DNA from: Polyangiaceae bacterium
Lineage (GTDB): Bacteria > Myxococcota > Polyangia > Polyangiales > Polyangiaceae
Reading direction: 5' to 3'
Assembly (NCBI GenBank): GCA_025936205.1
Contig: JAICTU010000241.1
Location: 1-13,364 of the forward strand
DNA length: 13,364 nucleotides
How positions within the stretch are numbered: the first letter of the stretch is position 1; every line of letters starts with the position of its first letter. This document shows, in pieces, positions 1-7,004 of the stretch. Below the pieces are notes generated by a model that saw nothing but the letters and a program-made list of their open reading frames with translations, made no database searches and was not told the DNA's origin. The translations under genes were made by a program, and so were the position numbers.

Positions 1-900
1 CCATGCTTCGGGATAGCCGAGCGCCATGCCCAGTGCCTCGCGCGACTGGCGCAGTGTTTCGTCGGACTGGACGACGCTGGCGCGCGTGGTGGCCACCTCT
101 TGCTCCGCGCGCAGCACGTCGACAGCGCTGGCGGCACCGAGCAGCGTGCGCTTCTTCGTCAGATCGAGCGTGGACAGGTTGGAGCGTAGCGAGACGCGGC
201 TGACCTCGGCGAGCCGCTCTGCCGTGATCACCGTCACGATCGTGTCTGCGAGCGCACCGAGCGCCAGACGCTCGGCGTCTTCCGCGCTCACCTGAGCCGC
301 TTCCACCGTGGACCGGGCGGTTCCGACGTCGTGCCAGGTCCGGAGGTCCAGCAGCGTTTGACTGAACTGTACGCCCGCACCCCAAACCGTCGACGAGGAA
401 GGAACGCGCTGATTGAAGCCGTTCTGTGTGCTGGTTCCGAAGAGCAAGCTGCGCTGCATCGACGCGTTGCCGCTGAGATTCGGCAAGGTACTGGCCAGTG
501 CTTGCCGGGCTCGCGCCTGCGCAGCCACGACGCGGCTCTGCGCGATGGCCACGCTGGTCGAGCGGCTGCGCACCAGCGCGAGTGCCTGCTGCCACGTGCT
601 GAGCACCTGGGGAGCGGCCTCGACCGGAGTCAGCATCGGATCGTTGACTTCCGGCATGCCGCTGCTCGGAGCAGCGTTGGCAACACCGGCACCAGGGCTC
701 GCCGGGGTGCCCCCGCTGGCAGGTGCGGGGTTGCTCGCAGGCGCGCCAGGAGACGGGCTCGCTGGAGGGGGCGCCGGGGTGCCCCCAGAAGGAAGCGGCC
801 CAGCGGGCATTGCGGGGCGGACGGGCGCGTTCGCCTGTGCCCCTGCGGAAGTGCTGAAGCTCACGCACAGGCAGATCAAGCAAGCGCTGAGGGACCGCAT
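1..900 (-). CDS. TolC-family outer-membrane efflux protein, 3' end outside the window
   Basis: The minus strand is open for 300 codons, from ATG at 900 to the window edge, with no stop. Residues 1-23 form a signal peptide (hydrophobic core CLICLCVSF, Ala-x-Ala-type cleavage after AGAQA), so the protein should be exported. Residues 24-90 are a Pro/Ala/Gly/Ser-rich linker with a repeated GGTPA motif at about 39 and 63. From about residue 95 the long amphipathic helices and beta segments look like the first outer-membrane efflux protein repeat (a helix with SVAIAQSRVVAAQARARQA; a strand region around VWGAGVQFSQTLLD; a second helix with VDVLRAEQEVATTRA). In this family, trimers form the outer-membrane channel of tripartite efflux pumps or type I secretion. 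Pump partners are not in view; they could lie beyond position 1. An in-frame ATG at 933 is possible, but it adds a charged stretch before the signal peptide and has no ribosome-binding site, so 900 is preferred. The long Pro-rich N-terminal linker is unusual for TolC. The family is fairly sure; the substrate is unknown. Confidence 0.85.
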   Translation of the reverse strand, partial: MRSLSACLICLCVSFSTSAGAQANAPVRPAMPAGPLPSGGTPAPPPASPSPGAPASNPAPASGGTPASPGAGVANAAPSSGMPEVNDPMLTPVEAAPQVLSTWQQALALVRSRSTSVAIAQSRVVAAQARARQALASTLPNLSGNASMQRSLLFGTSTQNGFNQRVPSSSTVWGAGVQFSQTLLDLRTWHDVGTARSTVEAAQVSAEDAERLALGALADTIVTVITAERLAEVSRVSLRSNLSTLDLTKKRTLLGAASAVDVLRAEQEVATTRASVVQSDETLRQSREALGMALGYPEAW

Positions 901-1200
901 CGCCCCGAATCGATAATGTCCAATTCCAAACATGCAAGGACAAAGCGCGCGCGTCGAGCGGAGCCGTTCGCTAAGTCGCTTCCTGGCAGCACCGCGTGGC
1001 CACGGACTGGCGACCTCTGGTGCCGCACTTCGTCACCGTCGCTCGCCCGGCAAGCTCCGCCGCTGCGGTCGCAGCCGGCAACGCCCAAACGGTCGCGAAA
1101 ACAACCTCCGGGAATCCATCGCGACGGATGGCTACCCCCACGGATGAGTCACGACTCTCGGAGCGCGACCCAGGGATGCATGACCCCGGAAATTGCAGCG
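901..1200. other. Intergenic stretch between the TPR gene and the TolC-like gene
   Basis: These 300 bases separate two minus-strand genes. Short open frames exist but show no domain, signal or codon bias worth calling. No tRNA fold and no terminator with a T-tract was seen. Part of it (1149-1200) would be coding if the preceding TPR gene is read in its +1 frame. The 300 bp gap suggests that the TolC-like gene has its own promoter here, but no convincing -35/-10 pair stands out. Confidence 0.5.
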
Positions 1201-2007
1201 TCAGACGGGCGGCGCCAGGTGGTCCCCAGAACCATGGCTACTACTAGAACTACGGCCACCAGCAGCCGACAGCTCAGCCGCGGAATAACTGCCGAGCTCC
1301 GTGGACTCCTGCGCTTCGGAATCCACCAGCTCCTCGACAACGCCGGGCGCCACCGAGCTCTGCCGCGGGTTCCGAGCACCCGCCGAACCCATGCTGCGGG
1401 CAGCGCCCGCGGAACGATGTGCGGGCACCGTGTTGGGCCGAGTGACCCAGCGCTGCAACAATGCCACGGCTTTTGTTCTGGAATTCAGCACCCGCTCGAG
1501 CACGGCGAGCGCCTCGGGCAACTGCCGGCAACGCGCGAGGGCGTGGGCATACGAGGCCGCGATCTCCTCTTCGTCCGGCGCGTAGCCATGTGCTTGCTTC
1601 AGCCAGCGCAGGGCCTCGCGCGGCTGGTCAAACGCCACATCGATCAGGTGACCCAGGTTGTGAGCGTACGAAGCACAACCCGGAGCCCGCGCCAGCGCGC
1701 GCGAGTAGGCCCGACGCGCCACGCGGTGGTTCCCGAGCAGCGTGTGAGCCAGCCCGAACAGTGCCCAGGCACGGTCATCGTCCTTGTGCTGCAGCACGTC
1801 TCGCGTGAGCAGCGCAGCGCGCCACGGCGCGTGCTCGACGATCAGCTCGGCAAGCTGCCTCTGCGCCGAGATCTTGCAGTCGCTGCCGGCCGGAGCATGG
1901 CGAATCAAACGCTCCAACATCGGGATCAGATCGCGAGCACCAAGCCCGTGCGCAACCGCCCACGCGATGTTGCTTTGCAACCGCTCCACGTTCACAGGCC
2001 TAGCCAT
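1201..2007 (-). CDS. Small TPR-repeat protein, C-terminus uncertain
   Basis: The frame encodes 268 residues from ATG at 2007. Residues 79-112, 113-146 and 147-178 read as successive TPR-like helical hairpins: W/Y, G/A and A at the usual places, for example a unit running from AWALFGLAHTLLG to YSRALARAPG. The N-terminal 75 residues are also helical and may hold degenerate repeats. TPR arrays are protein-interaction scaffolds, so no enzymatic role is claimed. There is no signal peptide or membrane segment in this frame, suggesting a cytoplasmic protein. From about residue 185 the sequence becomes low complexity and ends in a Ser-rich tail whose codons lose the G/C third-position bias. In the +1 frame the same DNA encodes a 17-residue hydrophobic run, so the true C-terminus may differ (see findings). 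No clear Shine-Dalgarno sequence precedes the ATG. The TPR identification is fairly sure; the partner is unknown. Confidence 0.75.
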   Translation of the reverse strand: MARPVNVERLQSNIAWAVAHGLGARDLIPMLERLIRHAPAGSDCKISAQRQLAELIVEHAPWRAALLTRDVLQHKDDDRAWALFGLAHTLLGNHRVARRAYSRALARAPGCASYAHNLGHLIDVAFDQPREALRWLKQAHGYAPDEEEIAASYAHALARCRQLPEALAVLERVLNSRTKAVALLQRWVTRPNTVPAHRSAGAARSMGSAGARNPRQSSVAPGVVEELVDSEAQESTELGSYSAAELSAAGGRSSSSSHGSGDHLAPPV

Positions 2008-2983
2008 CGGTGTTTGTCGTAGCTTTGGGAGAAGGCTCGCGCAACGGTTTTTGCGTGCTCGTCTCGAGAGCCCACGCTCTCGGGCTGATGGTTGTCCCTG
2101 TTGAAGAAAGCAACTGCGGCGCCTGCAGCGGCTTCATGCGAGCATTGATCGCGGCGCAGTCAAAGGAAAAAGGCGTCGAGAGCAAAGGAGAGGGAACGCA
2201 TCAGAGCGCTCGACCGTGCACGCTGGGACCGCACACTTCCCAACAAACAAGTATGGATCGGCGAGCATCGCGTGCAATCGCGTAGCTCCTTTAGGTCGCG
2301 AATTGTCGGTCAGGCGCTTGCTACCAGGACTCGAAGGAGAGTCTGTCCATGCAGCGCACCGTGCAGAATCTGCTATCCCCAAGCCAATTTTGCCCCTGGA
2401 AAGCGTTTGGCGGCTCGCCCGTCCCGATTTGCTGGTCCGGATTTCTGAAGCCGAGGGACGCGACTCGATTGCTGCGCTATTACTCGGCTCCGTTGCTTGG
2501 CTGCATTACTTGACCGCGTCGGGGCTCTGCTGCTCGGCTGGTGCTCGTTTGCTGCTCGTTTGCTGCTCGTTTGCTGCTCGTTTGGTGCTCGTCCGTTGCT
2601 CGGGTCCCCGTCGTTCGAGCTGCCACTGTTCGGCAATCGACGCGCAGCGAGGGTCTACCAACGGCTCGAGGTGCTCCAGCGTGGGCATTTGCGCCGCCGG
2701 GCGTTTTGTGCAGCGTTGGTTTTTGCGTTCAGCCTGTGCCGTGTCTAGCGGTCCCACCGGGCCCTGAAGGCCGCCGAACACTGGGATGACTCGGCGGCGG
2801 CCACGGAGCCATTGCAGTGCCTCGAGGGGCTCGCAACCTGATTCTCACGCTAGACCCAGCCGCATTTCGTGCAGCCGTCATTTTCGTGAACACACGGCAA
2901 CGTGCCGGATCAGAAGCGGATCGTGCCGACTCGAGCCTCGCGTTAACTATGGCAACGGAGGCTTGATTTTTCTGTGTGCTGAG
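2008..2983. other. Gene-free kilobase between the TPR gene and the helicase gene
   Basis: About 976 bases lie between the start of the TPR gene and the stop of the helicase gene. Several open frames cross it on both strands, but their products have no recognisable domain, signal peptide or consistent third-position GC bias, and the longest ones are kept open by a stop-free 11-bp tandem repeat (2528-2604). Base composition is visibly more mixed than in the flanking genes, with A/T-richer patches around 2161-2180, 2380-2400 and 2880-2970. No tRNA, transposase remnant or strong terminator was seen. It must hold the promoter of the TPR gene (minus strand) and the end of the helicase transcript. 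A small RNA or regulatory region is possible but not shown. Confidence 0.6.
2528..2604. repeat. 11-bp tandem repeat, about seven units
   Basis: Seven consecutive 11-bp units with consensus TGCTGCTCGTT run without gaps: 2528, 2539, 2550, 2561, 2572, 2583 and 2594 are the unit starts. The three central units (2550-2582) are exact; the outer ones differ at one to four positions, so the array is best preserved in the middle. The unit has no stop codon in any frame on either strand, and so it creates spurious open frames (for example an 11-residue period around NEQQTSSKRAA on the minus strand). Eleven base pairs is close to one helical turn, so the units would sit on one face of the DNA. Whether it is a protein-binding array, a slippage product or neutral is not known. 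Confidence 0.9.
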
Positions 2984-5098
2984 CTAGCGGCGCGCCTGGC
3001 GCGGCCGCGCAGGCTGCGCTTCCACTTCGCGCTGCGCGATGGTTTGCCCGCTCAGGCCGGTGACCACGCGCTCGAGCAGACCCTGCCGGACGCCGATGAA
3101 CGTGTGGCGCTGGCGGATGCGCACATAGGCTGTGTCGTCTTCGCTGACCCCGGCGCTGCTCAGCGCCTGCTGTACGTCGCTGGTCCGCACTCCGTCGTCT
3201 TTGCCCACGTTCACGAAAGCCTCGTCGATCGGGCCTTCCCAATCGCGCGCCGAGCCGCCCGCCGCGTCGGCGCGAGCGTCGTCCGTGCGCACCTCGGTCA
3301 CCCCTTCACTCGAGCTGGGAGAAGATTCGGGAACCCCGGAGTGGTTCGAGGCTGCATGGGGGGGGACGAGTCCCGCCAGGTCTGCGTCAGAGACGCTCCG
3401 CACCTCATAGCGAATGCCGGCGTCGCCCAGCGCGGCCCTCGCCGGGCGCGCACGGCGCCGAGAGAGCGTGGAGGGCTCTGGCGGGCGGCCTCGCTCCGTC
3501 GCGGGGCTGAGACGTTCGCCCTCGGGCTCGCGCGGACCACGGGCTTCGACGTCGCGGGGTCCGCGCACTGCTTCCGCTTCCCGAGAGCTGCGCGCTTCGG
3601 AGTCGCGGGGTCCGCGCCGCCGTGAGCGATCCGGCCCTGCCTCTTCGCTGCGCTCGGCCTTGATCGGCGCGACGCGTTCCACCCGCGGCGCAGGCAGCTT
3701 CTCGGTCCGCGGCGCTCGCACCTCGGGGGGCGGCGGCACCAACTGCCGCGGGGTCCGGACGCGGGCTGCACCGGGCAGCTCCGCGCCGTTCGCCGCCAGG
3801 TGCTCGCGCAGTAGACCGGCGATGATGGTCTCGGCACGCTCGTGGGTGAGCAGGCGTCGCACCAGCGAACGGTCGGCGTCGCGCGCGCTGGTGAAGCGCC
3901 CGGCGAGCTGCAGGACAGTATCCGTCTCGGCGCGAGTCTTGAGCTCGGCCGCGCTCGGCAGCTGACGCTCGATGGGGTGAATCTTGTACTCGAGCCGCAG
4001 GTAGTAGAGATTGCCGATGGAGGAGGGGCTCACCAGCGAGATCGCCGTCCCCATGCGCCCAGCTCGCCCCGTGCGACCGGTACGATGCACGTAATTCTCG
4101 GTGGCCTCGGGGAAGTCGAAGTTGATGACGTGCGTGAGGTGCGAGATATCGATGCCTCGCGCCGCGACGTCCGTGCACACGAGGAACGGCAACCGGCCCT
4201 CGCGGGTCGCGGCCATGACCGCCTCTCGCTCCTTCTGTGACAGATCGGCGTTGAGCCAGTCGGCGCGGTAGCCCGCTCGCTGAAGCTCCTGGGCCACGCG
4301 CTGCGTATCGTCGCGCGTATTGCAGAAGATGATGGCGCTCTCGGGCGCCTCCGACTGCAAGATACGCAACAGCTCCTGAAGCTTGTCGCCCTGGCTGATG
4401 TAGACGAAGTGCTCGATCTCCAGGGCACCGATTTGATCGCCGCTCAAGGTGATGAATTCGGGCTCGCGCAGCCGTGAGTCCGCGACGCGCAACACGGGGC
4501 GGGGCACGGTTGCGCTGAACAACAGGATCTGCAGCTCCTTCGGCAGCTGGTTCCAGATGTCCAGGATCTGCGGCAGGAAGCCCATCGAGAGCATCTCATC
4601 GCACTCGTCCAGGACCAGGACGCGGATCTTGGAAGGGTCGAGCGTCTTGCGCCGCAGGTGGTCCAGCACGCGTCCGGGGGTTCCCACCAGGATTTGAGCG
4701 CCCTGCTTGAGGCCCTCAATCTGCTTGGGCATCGGTGCACCGCCGTAGATCGGCAGCACGCTGAGGCCGGTGTTCTTGCCCAGCGCCTCGAGCTCGCGCG
4801 TGACTTGCAAAGCCAGCTCGCGCGTGGGGCAAAGCGCCAGCGCCTGCACGGCCTTGACCTTTCGGCGCACGATGCGGTCGACGAGCGGTAGACCGAAGGC
4901 GGCCGTCTTGCCTGTGCCTGTCCGCGCCTGCACGACTAGATCTTTGCCGCGCGTCGCCGACTCGAACACTGCGCGCTGCACCGGGGTGGGATGGACGTAC
5001 CCGATATCGTCGACGGCACTCCGCACTTCGGGAGTCAGCGGGAGGATGTCGAACGTCGGTTCGTCTTTAGGGGTTTCGGCGTCTGATGCTATGGCCAT
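2984..5098 (-). CDS. DEAD-box ATP-dependent RNA helicase with DbpA-type RNA-binding domain
   Basis: The 704-residue protein has a complete DEAD-box helicase core: conserved Phe16 upstream of the Q motif GYVHPTPVQ (33-41), motif I ARTGTGKT (58-65), PTRELA (91-96), GG (119-120), TPGR (140-143), motif II DECD (164-167), SAT (195-197), IIFCNT (256-261), TDVAARGID (309-317) and HRTGRTGR (338-345). Residues 376-440 resemble the helical dimerisation region of CsdA/DeaD. Residues 445-620 are a disordered Arg/Glu/Pro-rich linker with RGPRD-x-EAR repeats. Residues 626-695 match the DbpA RNA-binding domain (FVNVGKDDGV, then AYVRIRQRHTFIGV). Proteins of this layout unwind short RNA duplexes in ribosome assembly, mRNA decay or cold adaptation in the cytoplasm. 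Oddities: motif II reads DECD rather than DEAD, and the linker sits before, not after, the RNA-binding domain. No good Shine-Dalgarno sequence precedes the ATG, but the start just before the core is natural. It lies 63 nt downstream of the small membrane protein gene on the same strand, so co-transcription is possible. Confidence 0.96.
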   Translation of the reverse strand: MAIASDAETPKDEPTFDILPLTPEVRSAVDDIGYVHPTPVQRAVFESATRGKDLVVQARTGTGKTAAFGLPLVDRIVRRKVKAVQALALCPTRELALQVTRELEALGKNTGLSVLPIYGGAPMPKQIEGLKQGAQILVGTPGRVLDHLRRKTLDPSKIRVLVLDECDEMLSMGFLPQILDIWNQLPKELQILLFSATVPRPVLRVADSRLREPEFITLSGDQIGALEIEHFVYISQGDKLQELLRILQSEAPESAIIFCNTRDDTQRVAQELQRAGYRADWLNADLSQKEREAVMAATREGRLPFLVCTDVAARGIDISHLTHVINFDFPEATENYVHRTGRTGRAGRMGTAISLVSPSSIGNLYYLRLEYKIHPIERQLPSAAELKTRAETDTVLQLAGRFTSARDADRSLVRRLLTHERAETIIAGLLREHLAANGAELPGAARVRTPRQLVPPPPEVRAPRTEKLPAPRVERVAPIKAERSEEAGPDRSRRRGPRDSEARSSREAEAVRGPRDVEARGPREPEGERLSPATERGRPPEPSTLSRRRARPARAALGDAGIRYEVRSVSDADLAGLVPPHAASNHSGVPESSPSSSEGVTEVRTDDARADAAGGSARDWEGPIDEAFVNVGKDDGVRTSDVQQALSSAGVSEDDTAYVRIRQRHTFIGVRQGLLERVVTGLSGQTIAQREVEAQPARPRQARR
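3543..3617. repeat. Paired 24-bp direct repeat inside the helicase linker
   Basis: Two 24-bp copies (3543-3566 and 3594-3617) differ at two positions and lie 51 bp apart, that is 17 codons in frame. They encode the RGPRD-x-EAR units at helicase residues 512-520 and 495-503; a third, weaker unit (GPREPEGER) follows. This fits in-frame duplication that lengthened a charged, disordered RNA-associated linker. Confidence 0.75.
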
Positions 5099-5161
5099 GG
5101 CAAAGGGGGATTCGGTCGACAGATAGCCCGGGGGTGCGGGCGATGCCCGGAGGGGCTCCAG

Positions 5162-5638
5162 TCAGAGCGCCCGGTTCACGGACTGTTGGAGCAGGGGAGT
5201 GAAGCGTTTGACGTCCTGCCGTCGCTTCGCGAGATCGACGGCGCCGTATCTTACGGCGTGTTCTTCGGCATATCGCAGTCGATCCACGGCATGGAGGCGG
5301 CGAATCGCCTCCGGGTCGCCCGCGCAGGAGTGCTCGAGGGCGGGTCGATGAGCCCAAGCCGCCGCCAGGGCGCCGCGAAAACGCGCCAGCGCGGCATGTT
5401 CTTCTGCTTGATCGGCAGACGCGACACGCGCCGCTTCAATAGCTTCAACCAGATCCAGTGTGCCGGCTGAACAGCCGGCTTTGGTCGGAAGGATCGTGGG
5501 GTTCCAGACCTGCAGGCAAATCTCTATGGAACAGACCGCGGTGAACGCGGCCACGATCAGCCCAAAGACGGCGATGCCCGCAGTCCGACCCAGCTGTCGG
5601 GCACCAGCGAAGCTGGGGTCGGCCGATTGTGGCTCCAC
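5162..5638 (-). CDS. Small protein with one N-terminal membrane helix, unknown function
   Basis: The frame encodes 158 residues from GTG at 5638. An in-frame TAA lies three codons upstream (5645-5647), and AAGAG sits just before the GTG, so this start is well supported. Residues 1-18 are polar, residues 20-44 (TAGIAVFGLIVAAFTAVCSI and following) form a single hydrophobic helix, and the remaining 110 residues are helical and charged with two Cys (C56 and C105). The arrangement suggests an inner-membrane anchored protein with a soluble domain on one side. A soluble helix such as EAIEAARVASADQAEEHAAL could form a coiled coil. I do not recognise the family. It lies 63 nt upstream of the helicase gene on the same strand and diverges from the polyprenyl synthase gene. 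Confidence 0.7.
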   Translation of the reverse strand: MEPQSADPSFAGARQLGRTAGIAVFGLIVAAFTAVCSIEICLQVWNPTILPTKAGCSAGTLDLVEAIEAARVASADQAEEHAALARFRGALAAAWAHRPALEHSCAGDPEAIRRLHAVDRLRYAEEHAVRYGAVDLAKRRQDVKRFTPLLQQSVNRAL

Positions 5639-5761
5639 GCGCTCTTAGTGCACAGATGATCCGCGGGACGTCAAACCTGGAAGTACAACCTCGAGTCGAA
5701 ACCTAAAAAGCTTAGAACTCGGACGGGCTCTTTCTGTTAAGACTCGCGCCACATCAGGGAC

Positions 5762-6793
5762 ATGACGCAATCTACAGACGCCGCGCTAGGGAGCCTTGCG
5801 AAGTGTTCCGCTTTCTCTGCCGCTGAATTTCCGCTGGAAGCTCGTCTGGGCGAAGCTCAGGCGTTGCTGCATGACGACCTCAGCGCGGTCGAGCGCCTGC
5901 TGCGCGACAGCGCAGCGCAGGGACCGGTGCCGGCATCTGATGCGGCGCGTCACCTGGTGTCGCTCGGTGGGAAGCGGGTTCGCCCGATGGCATTGCTGCT
6001 CAGCTCGGCGTGCTTCGGCCAGGTTCCGGACGCGAGCCGCCACATGGCGGTCTGCGTGGAGCTGATCCACTCGGCCACTCTGCTGCACGACGACGTGATT
6101 GACGAGGGCACGGAACGTCGTGGTCAAGCCGCGGCTCGGATCGTGTGGGGCAACGCTGTGAGCGTGCTGGGCGGCGACCTGCTGCTGACCCACGCTCTGG
6201 TCACAGCCCAGCAGCATGCGCCGGCACTCATGCCCGAGTTGCTGCGCACGCTGCGACGGCTCGTCGACGGAGAGATCGTTCAACTGCGCGGGCGTGCGGA
6301 GCTCGACGTCAGCGAATCCGTGTACTGGTCGATTCTGCGGGACAAGACCGCGGCTCTCTTTCGCTTCGCCACGAGCGCGGGCGCCGAGTTGGCCGGTGCA
6401 TCCACGCGCAGCCAGGGGTTGCTGGCAGAGTTTGGTGAGTGCATCGGCATGGCCTTTCAGCTGGTCGATGACCTGCTGGACTACGCTGGTGATCAGACCG
6501 GCAAGACGATGTCCGCCGATCTGCGGCAGGGCAAGCTGACCTTGCCGCTCGTACTCGCCGTCGAGCAGGAGCCGGAGCTGTTCGGCTGGCTCCAGCAGAT
6601 CCGCGCCGGCGACCTGAGCCGAGTCTCCCAGCTGCGTCAGCGCGTGGTCGCGTCGCGCGCCCGCGATCGCGTGGTCGAAAAAGCCCTCGGGTACACCACT
6701 CGCGCTACCGAATACCTGGAGCAGCTGCCCCCATCCCCCGCCCGCACGTTGCTGGGAGCGGTGGCGGAGCAGCTCGCCGCCCGCAGCCGCTGA
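5762..6793 (+). CDS. Long-chain trans-polyprenyl diphosphate synthase (IspB/heptaprenyl type)
   Basis: The protein has 343 residues, a usual length for the family, and both aspartate-rich motifs: DDVID (110-114) and DDLLD (236-240), which bind Mg2+ and the diphosphate groups. GGKRVRP (69-75) and GKTMSADLRQGKLTLP (247-262) are further family signatures. The enzyme condenses isopentenyl diphosphate units onto an allylic diphosphate. Small residues precede the first motif (Ala105 and Thr106 at -5 and -4 from D110), which in this family goes with long products rather than farnesyl or geranylgeranyl diphosphate. The likely role is the side chain of menaquinone or another quinone; the exact chain length cannot be read from sequence. 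AGGGA lies immediately before the ATG, closer than ideal for a ribosome-binding site. The first 25 residues are not conserved-looking, so a later start is conceivable. It diverges from the small membrane protein gene and converges on the TPR/zincin-like gene. Confidence 0.95.
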   Translation: MTQSTDAALGSLAKCSAFSAAEFPLEARLGEAQALLHDDLSAVERLLRDSAAQGPVPASDAARHLVSLGGKRVRPMALLLSSACFGQVPDASRHMAVCVELIHSATLLHDDVIDEGTERRGQAAARIVWGNAVSVLGGDLLLTHALVTAQQHAPALMPELLRTLRRLVDGEIVQLRGRAELDVSESVYWSILRDKTAALFRFATSAGAELAGASTRSQGLLAEFGECIGMAFQLVDDLLDYAGDQTGKTMSADLRQGKLTLPLVLAVEQEPELFGWLQQIRAGDLSRVSQLRQRVVASRARDRVVEKALGYTTRATEYLEQLPPSPARTLLGAVAEQLAARSR

Positions 6794-6892
6794 GCGCCTC
6801 GATACGCCGTCAAGTTCGGCACAGCGCGGCCCGGCGCAAATCAAAGCCCCGAGGCCCCGGCGTCCGATTGCGGTAGCCCTAGCTACAACGGA

Positions 6893-6931
6893 GGGGCAAG
6901 CGGGGTTGGGGCCCTGGCTCCTGGGAGAGGG
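6893..6931 (+). other. G-run cluster with possible G-quadruplex
   Basis: On the plus strand, G-runs of three or four lie at 6893-6896, 6902-6905, 6908-6911, 6923-6925 and 6929-6931, with further runs at 6950-6954 and 6984-6989. Loops of 5, 2 and about 11 bases would allow a relaxed quadruplex in the RNA downstream of the polyprenyl synthase stop. It may only reflect high GC content. Confidence 0.3.
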
Positions 6932-6959
6932 CGCCGCGCGGGCGGAGTTGGGGGAAGTC

Positions 6960-6980
6960 CCTCGCAGCGCCGCTGCGAGG
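6960..6980. terminator. Inverted repeat between convergent genes, possible bidirectional terminator
   Basis: CCTCGCAGCG at 6960-6969 is mirrored by CGCTGCGAGG at 6971-6980, giving a GC-rich hairpin of about 8-9 bp with a 3-5 base loop. It lies 167 bp after the polyprenyl synthase stop and 24 bp after the stop of the convergent TPR/zincin-like gene. That location suits transcription termination from both sides. Neither side has the T-tract of a classical intrinsic terminator, so function is inferred from position and fold only. Confidence 0.45.
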
Positions 6981-7004
6981 ACTGGGGGGTCTGCATCAGA
7001 GCCG

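Noticed and set aside
331..2022. 563-codon open frame on the plus strand
   Set aside because: It runs antisense to the TolC-like and TPR genes, its product is Arg/Pro-rich without domains, and GC-rich DNA commonly keeps such antisense frames open.
2000..2185. 61-codon minus-strand frame ending over the start of the TPR gene
   Set aside because: The overlap could suggest translational coupling, but it starts at TTG, has no clear ribosome-binding site and shows weak codon bias.
2216..2767. 183-codon plus-strand frame, and minus-strand frames at 2373-2636 and 2506-2781
   Set aside because: They are kept open by the stop-free 11-bp repeat and have no domain or codon bias; the apparent repeat protein (period NEQQTSSKRAA) follows from the DNA repeat.
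5712..5740. TTAGAA, 17 bases, TGTTAA as promoter of the polyprenyl synthase gene
   Set aside because: Only three of six matches in each box; too weak to list.
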